Positions 6,671 to 9,357 of a DNA stretch of 9,357 nucleotides are shown here, in pieces (position 1 is the stretch's first letter; each line of letters begins with the position of its first letter). This DNA is from Candidatus Solibacter sp. (GTDB lineage Bacteria; Acidobacteriota; Terriglobia; Bryobacterales; Bryobacteraceae). The position numbers and the translations under genes are program-made. Under the pieces are notes generated by a model. The model made no database searches. It was not told the DNA's origin and worked only from the letters and a program-made list of their open reading frames with translations. The DNA is taken from NCBI GenBank assembly GCA_017883355.1, contig JADGNS010000111.1, forward strand, positions 1-9,357, read 5' to 3'.

Positions 6671-8560
6671 ATCGGCGGGCATGAGATCGAAAGGGAACTG
6701 GGACGCGGCGCAATGGGCGTGGTGTATCTCGCCCGGGACGTGCAACTGGCGCGGCTGGTGGCGATCAAGACGATTCAACTCGATCCCGCCATGGCCGAGG
6801 AACACCGCCAAGCACTGCGGGTCAGGTTTTTCCGCGAAGCACGGGCGGCGGCGGGGCTGGTTCATCCGAACATCATCACCATCCATCAGGTAGGCGAAGA
6901 TTCGGGGCAGCCGTATATCGTCATGGAGTATGTCGACGGTATCTCGATGGAGCAGGCATTTCGTCCCGGGAGCGGGTGGAGCATCGGGCAACTGGTGGAG
7001 GGTCTGCGGCAAGTGGCGGCGGCGCTGGACTATGCGCACGCCCGGGGAGTGGTCCACCGCGATGTGAAGCCGGCGAACATCCTGATCAGCCGGACGGCCG
7101 GATTCAAGATCGCCGACTTCGGGATCGTCAAAATCCTCGAGGAAGAGGCGATGACGCAGACCGGCGCCACGATGGGTACGCCGAGCTACACTTCGCCCGA
7201 GCAACTTCGCGGAGAGAGGGTGAGCGGGCGGAGCGATCAATTCTCGCTCGCGGTAGCGACGTACCGGGTGCTCACGGGCCGGGTGCCGTTTCAGGCCGCG
7301 ACGCTGGCCACGCTATTCTTCCAGATTGCTCAGGAGGAAGCGGAGGATATTTCGCGGCTCAATCCCGCGCTGGGCCCGGATGTGGATCGGGTGGTCCGGA
7401 AGGCGATGGCGAAAGCGCCGGAGCAGCGCTTTGCGTCGTGCGTGGATTTCGTGGACGCCCTGCGCATGGCGTTGCAGGCGTCGGCCGAAGCGGCGACTGA
7501 GCCGAAGACGAAGCCGGAGCCGCAGCCGGAGCGTCCCAAAGCCGAGCGGCCCATTCCGCCCCGGGTCTCCGAGGAGCGCTTCCGCGATCCCAAGTGGGCC
7601 GTGGCGTTCTTTGCGCTGTTGGCCATCGCCGGCGGCGGGCTGGTGTGGTGGAAGCAGAGCCGGCCTGTTCCGGTGATTGACGGGCAGTACAGGGACGTGA
7701 CGCCCCAGGTGCCGCAAAAGCAGGACCCCCCGGACATCAATCGCGCCGAGGGAGCGAAGGTGGAGCCTCGTCCGCCGCGGACCGACCGCGAACCAGCGCC
7801 GGAGAAGGAGACGTTTCCGGTGAAGTTCCCGACCACGCCGCCCGTAACGGGGCCCCGCGACGGGTTGCGGTATGCGTGGATTCCAGCGGGGAAGTTCGCC
7901 ATGGGATGTTCGCCGGGCCCGGTTTGCTCGTCCGATGAGTTCCGCCATACGGTGACCATCAGCAAGGGCTTCTGGCTGTCAGCGACAGAGGTGACGGTGG
8001 GGGCCTACAAGAAGTTTGTGAAGGCGATGGGAATGGCGATGCCGGACACGGCCGTGGGCCGCGACGAGTGGCACGACGATGCGATGCCGGTGAGCAACGT
8101 GTCGCACCCCGATGCCGCGGCCTTTTGCGCCTGGGCAGGAGGAAGATTACCCACGGAAGCCGAATGGGAGTACGCGGCGCGCGCCGGGACTACGGGCTCC
8201 GCGTACGGAAGGATCGGCAAAATCGCTTGGATTTACGGTGAAGAACTCACGGTGTATTCGAAGCTGCACGAGGGGAAGTATCCGCCCGTGGGCCAGATGG
8301 AGCCGAATCGTTTCGGGCTGTACGACATGATCGGCAACGTCAGTGAGTGGGTGGCGGATCATTACAAAGAGGACTACTACAGGTACAGTCCGGATGTGGA
8401 TCCGCAGGGGCCGGAGCGGGGCGATTCGTATGTGCACCGCGGAGGCAGTATGCTGACGATTCCGAATAACGTGAGCGTTTCCGACCGGGGACGAGGGGAC
8501 GGCCGTTATACGTCGCCAGAGCTCGGATTCCGCTGTGCCGGCGGCATGGGCGCACCGTAG
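6665..8560 (+). CDS. Transmembrane Ser/Thr protein kinase fused to a formylglycine-generating-enzyme-like (SUMF/PvdO) domain
   Basis: A 631-residue PknB-type Hanks kinase. Visible kinase elements are the Gly loop GRGAMGVVY (13-21), Lys35 in VAIK, Glu58 of helix C, catalytic HRDVKPAN (131-138, Asp133), DFG (151-153), an activation loop with Thr164/166/169 and GTPSY, and SPE (177-179). The kinase should be active. A Pro/Lys/Glu-rich juxtamembrane segment (about 278-305) leads to one membrane helix (311-329) and then a second Pro-rich linker (342-397). The C-terminal domain (401-631) is FGE-sulfatase-like: WIPAGKFAMG, GRLPTEAEWEYAARAG (493-508), GLYDMIGNVSEW (551-562), HRGGSM (591-596) and LGFRC (620-624). 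The paired active-site cysteines expected near 600-606 are absent (NNVSVSD), so it is probably a non-enzymatic sensor or binding domain. With the kinase cytoplasmic, this domain lies outside the membrane. Confidence 0.93.
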   Translation: MQIGGHEIERELGRGAMGVVYLARDVQLARLVAIKTIQLDPAMAEEHRQALRVRFFREARAAAGLVHPNIITIHQVGEDSGQPYIVMEYVDGISMEQAFRPGSGWSIGQLVEGLRQVAAALDYAHARGVVHRDVKPANILISRTAGFKIADFGIVKILEEEAMTQTGATMGTPSYTSPEQLRGERVSGRSDQFSLAVATYRVLTGRVPFQAATLATLFFQIAQEEAEDISRLNPALGPDVDRVVRKAMAKAPEQRFASCVDFVDALRMALQASAEAATEPKTKPEPQPERPKAERPIPPRVSEERFRDPKWAVAFFALLAIAGGGLVWWKQSRPVPVIDGQYRDVTPQVPQKQDPPDINRAEGAKVEPRPPRTDREPAPEKETFPVKFPTTPPVTGPRDGLRYAWIPAGKFAMGCSPGPVCSSDEFRHTVTISKGFWLSATEVTVGAYKKFVKAMGMAMPDTAVGRDEWHDDAMPVSNVSHPDAAAFCAWAGGRLPTEAEWEYAARAGTTGSAYGRIGKIAWIYGEELTVYSKLHEGKYPPVGQMEPNRFGLYDMIGNVSEWVADHYKEDYYRYSPDVDPQGPERGDSYVHRGGSMLTIPNNVSVSDRGRGDGRYTSPELGFRCAGGMGAP

Positions 8561-8573
8561 GCGTGCCGGCGTC

Positions 8574-9357
8574 TTAGCGACTGTGGCCCTGGAACGCGAT
8601 CAGCGCGGCGCCGGCGGCCATGATCGCCGATCCGAGGAGGCGCTTGCGAATCTGGCCCTCCTGGAAATAGCGGTATCCGAGAAACACGCTGATCAGGGTG
8701 GACATCTGAAAGAGGGCCAGCGAGTATCCGACTTGCAGCCTTCCGAAAGTCAACAGCGAGGTCAGTTGCATGATGCCGGTGGTGACGGCCAGCCACACAT
8801 AAGTGGGCCAGTTGCGGCGGAGCAGCACGGTTTCATTTCCCAGCCGCTGCCTGTGCAGCAGGGCCATCGCCACGGCGGCGATGGGAAGCCCGAGAATCGA
8901 CCAGAAAACGAACGTGGTCAGGGGAGTGGAGAGCAGCAGGGCCTTCTTCAGGAAGATGGCTTCGGTGGCGGATACCACCAATGCCGCAAAACGGAACTGA
9001 ATGCCGCGCTCGCGGAAGAATCGCGCAAAGGCGTTGCCCGGCGGCTGGTTCCGATCGCGGTCGACTACGAAGTAGCTCCCCGCCACGATGAGCAGCACTC
9101 CGGCCGCGCCCATCGGCGCCGGAACCTCGCCCAACAGGAACACACCCAGCACCAGGCTGATCACCGACTTGTAGGCGTTGATCGGGCCGAGTACCGAGAG
9201 GTCCGCCGATTGCAGCGCATAGACCAACAGCACGTTGCTGGCGACGGCGAGCGACGCGGATACCACCATATTTGTCCAGAACCCCGGCGCGAGTTCGAGG
9301 GGCACCGCACCCAGTAGGAAAAGCGGGAGAACGCCCAGTGTCAGCAGCGCGTCGGTA
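8574..9357 (-). CDS. EamA/DMT-family transporter (5' end off the right edge)
   Basis: A drug/metabolite-transporter superfamily membrane protein. The frame stays open to the right edge beyond the GTG at 9305, adding 17 more residues (TDALLTLGVLPLFLLGAV...), so about 260 residues are visible of roughly 290-300. Only the first helix or so is missing. Two repeated EamA halves are apparent. The first includes ASNVLLVYALQSADLSVLGP and SVISLVLGVFLLGEVPAP, and ends at VLLIVAGSYFVV. A charged loop (DRDRNQPPGN) follows, and the second half includes TGIMQLTSLLTFGRLQVGYS and ISVFLGYRYFQEGQI. Substrate is unknown, as is usual for the family. It converges on the kinase gene with 13 bases between the stop codons, and no terminator hairpin with a T-run is seen there. 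A functional link with the kinase is not implied. Confidence 0.88.
   Translation of the reverse strand, partial: TDALLTLGVLPLFLLGAVPLELAPGFWTNMVVSASLAVASNVLLVYALQSADLSVLGPINAYKSVISLVLGVFLLGEVPAPMGAAGVLLIVAGSYFVVDRDRNQPPGNAFARFFRERGIQFRFAALVVSATEAIFLKKALLLSTPLTTFVFWSILGLPIAAVAMALLHRQRLGNETVLLRRNWPTYVWLAVTTGIMQLTSLLTFGRLQVGYSLALFQMSTLISVFLGYRYFQEGQIRKRLLGSAIMAAGAALIAFQGHSR

Noticed and set aside
5583..6893. Plus-strand open frame of 436 codons
   Set aside because: It spans the opposite strand of two membrane-protein genes and then runs into the kinase gene in a wrong frame. The translation is low-complexity Arg/Gly/Glu with no recognisable domain.
6638..7240. Minus-strand open frame opposite the kinase domain
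   Set aside because: The plus strand encodes an intact kinase with all catalytic motifs, and the minus frame has no motif of its own.
8535..8571. Nine-base direct repeat GTGCCGGCG (8535-8543 and 8563-8571) at the convergent kinase/EamA ends
   Set aside because: It is short, GC-rich and partly coding. No hairpin followed by a T-run forms on either strand, so it is not a supportable terminator.
8535..9317. Plus-strand open frame of 260 codons
   Set aside because: It is antisense to the EamA transporter, overlaps the end of the kinase gene and shows the same shadow composition.

Overview
This is a GC-rich, gene-dense bacterial window with no RNA gene, CRISPR array, IS element or gene gap above about 80 bases. 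The combination of a fused Ser/Thr kinase-SUMF protein, a Hyf-type membrane module and high GC recalls soil Acidobacteriota (Solibacter-like) or similar lineages. That placement is inference from gene content; no marker gene is present.

Left part (1-5094, minus strand): a tightly packed operon transcribed right to left, arsR-hyfB-hyfC-hyfE-hyfF. Three of the four junctions are overlapping stop/start codons (TGATG or ATGA), and the fourth has a 7-base gap. The four hyf-like genes encode integral membrane subunits of a complex I / group 4 hydrogenase-like machine: two antiporter-like subunits (HyfB, HyfF), a NuoH-like subunit (HyfC) and a NuoK-like subunit (HyfE). Relative to E. coli hyfABCDEF, there is no hyfA upstream of hyfB and no hyfD between hyfC and hyfE. 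HyfF runs off the left edge, so the soluble subunits (HyfG, HyfI and others) that would show whether this is a real hydrogenase are not visible. An ArsR-family repressor heads the operon, with a perfect palindrome just upstream that is a likely operator.

Middle part (5170-6611, minus strand): two genes, probably one transcription unit. The first (5853-6611) encodes a two-helix membrane protein ending in a DnaJ C-terminal (substrate-binding) fold but with no J domain. The second (5170-5838) encodes an unassigned protein with two C-terminal membrane helices and a soluble part that faintly recalls the Imm70 immunity family.

Right part: a transmembrane Ser/Thr protein kinase with an extracytoplasmic formylglycine-generating-enzyme-like (SUMF/PvdO) domain (6665-8560, plus) is divergent from the DnaJ-CTD gene across only 53 bases, with what look like overlapping promoters. 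An EamA/DMT transporter (8574 to the right edge, minus) converges on it.

The most unusual parts are the ArsR-controlled hyf membrane module and the divergent cluster of receptor kinase, J-less DnaJ-CTD membrane protein and unassigned membrane protein, which may form a membrane-associated signalling or quality-control unit.
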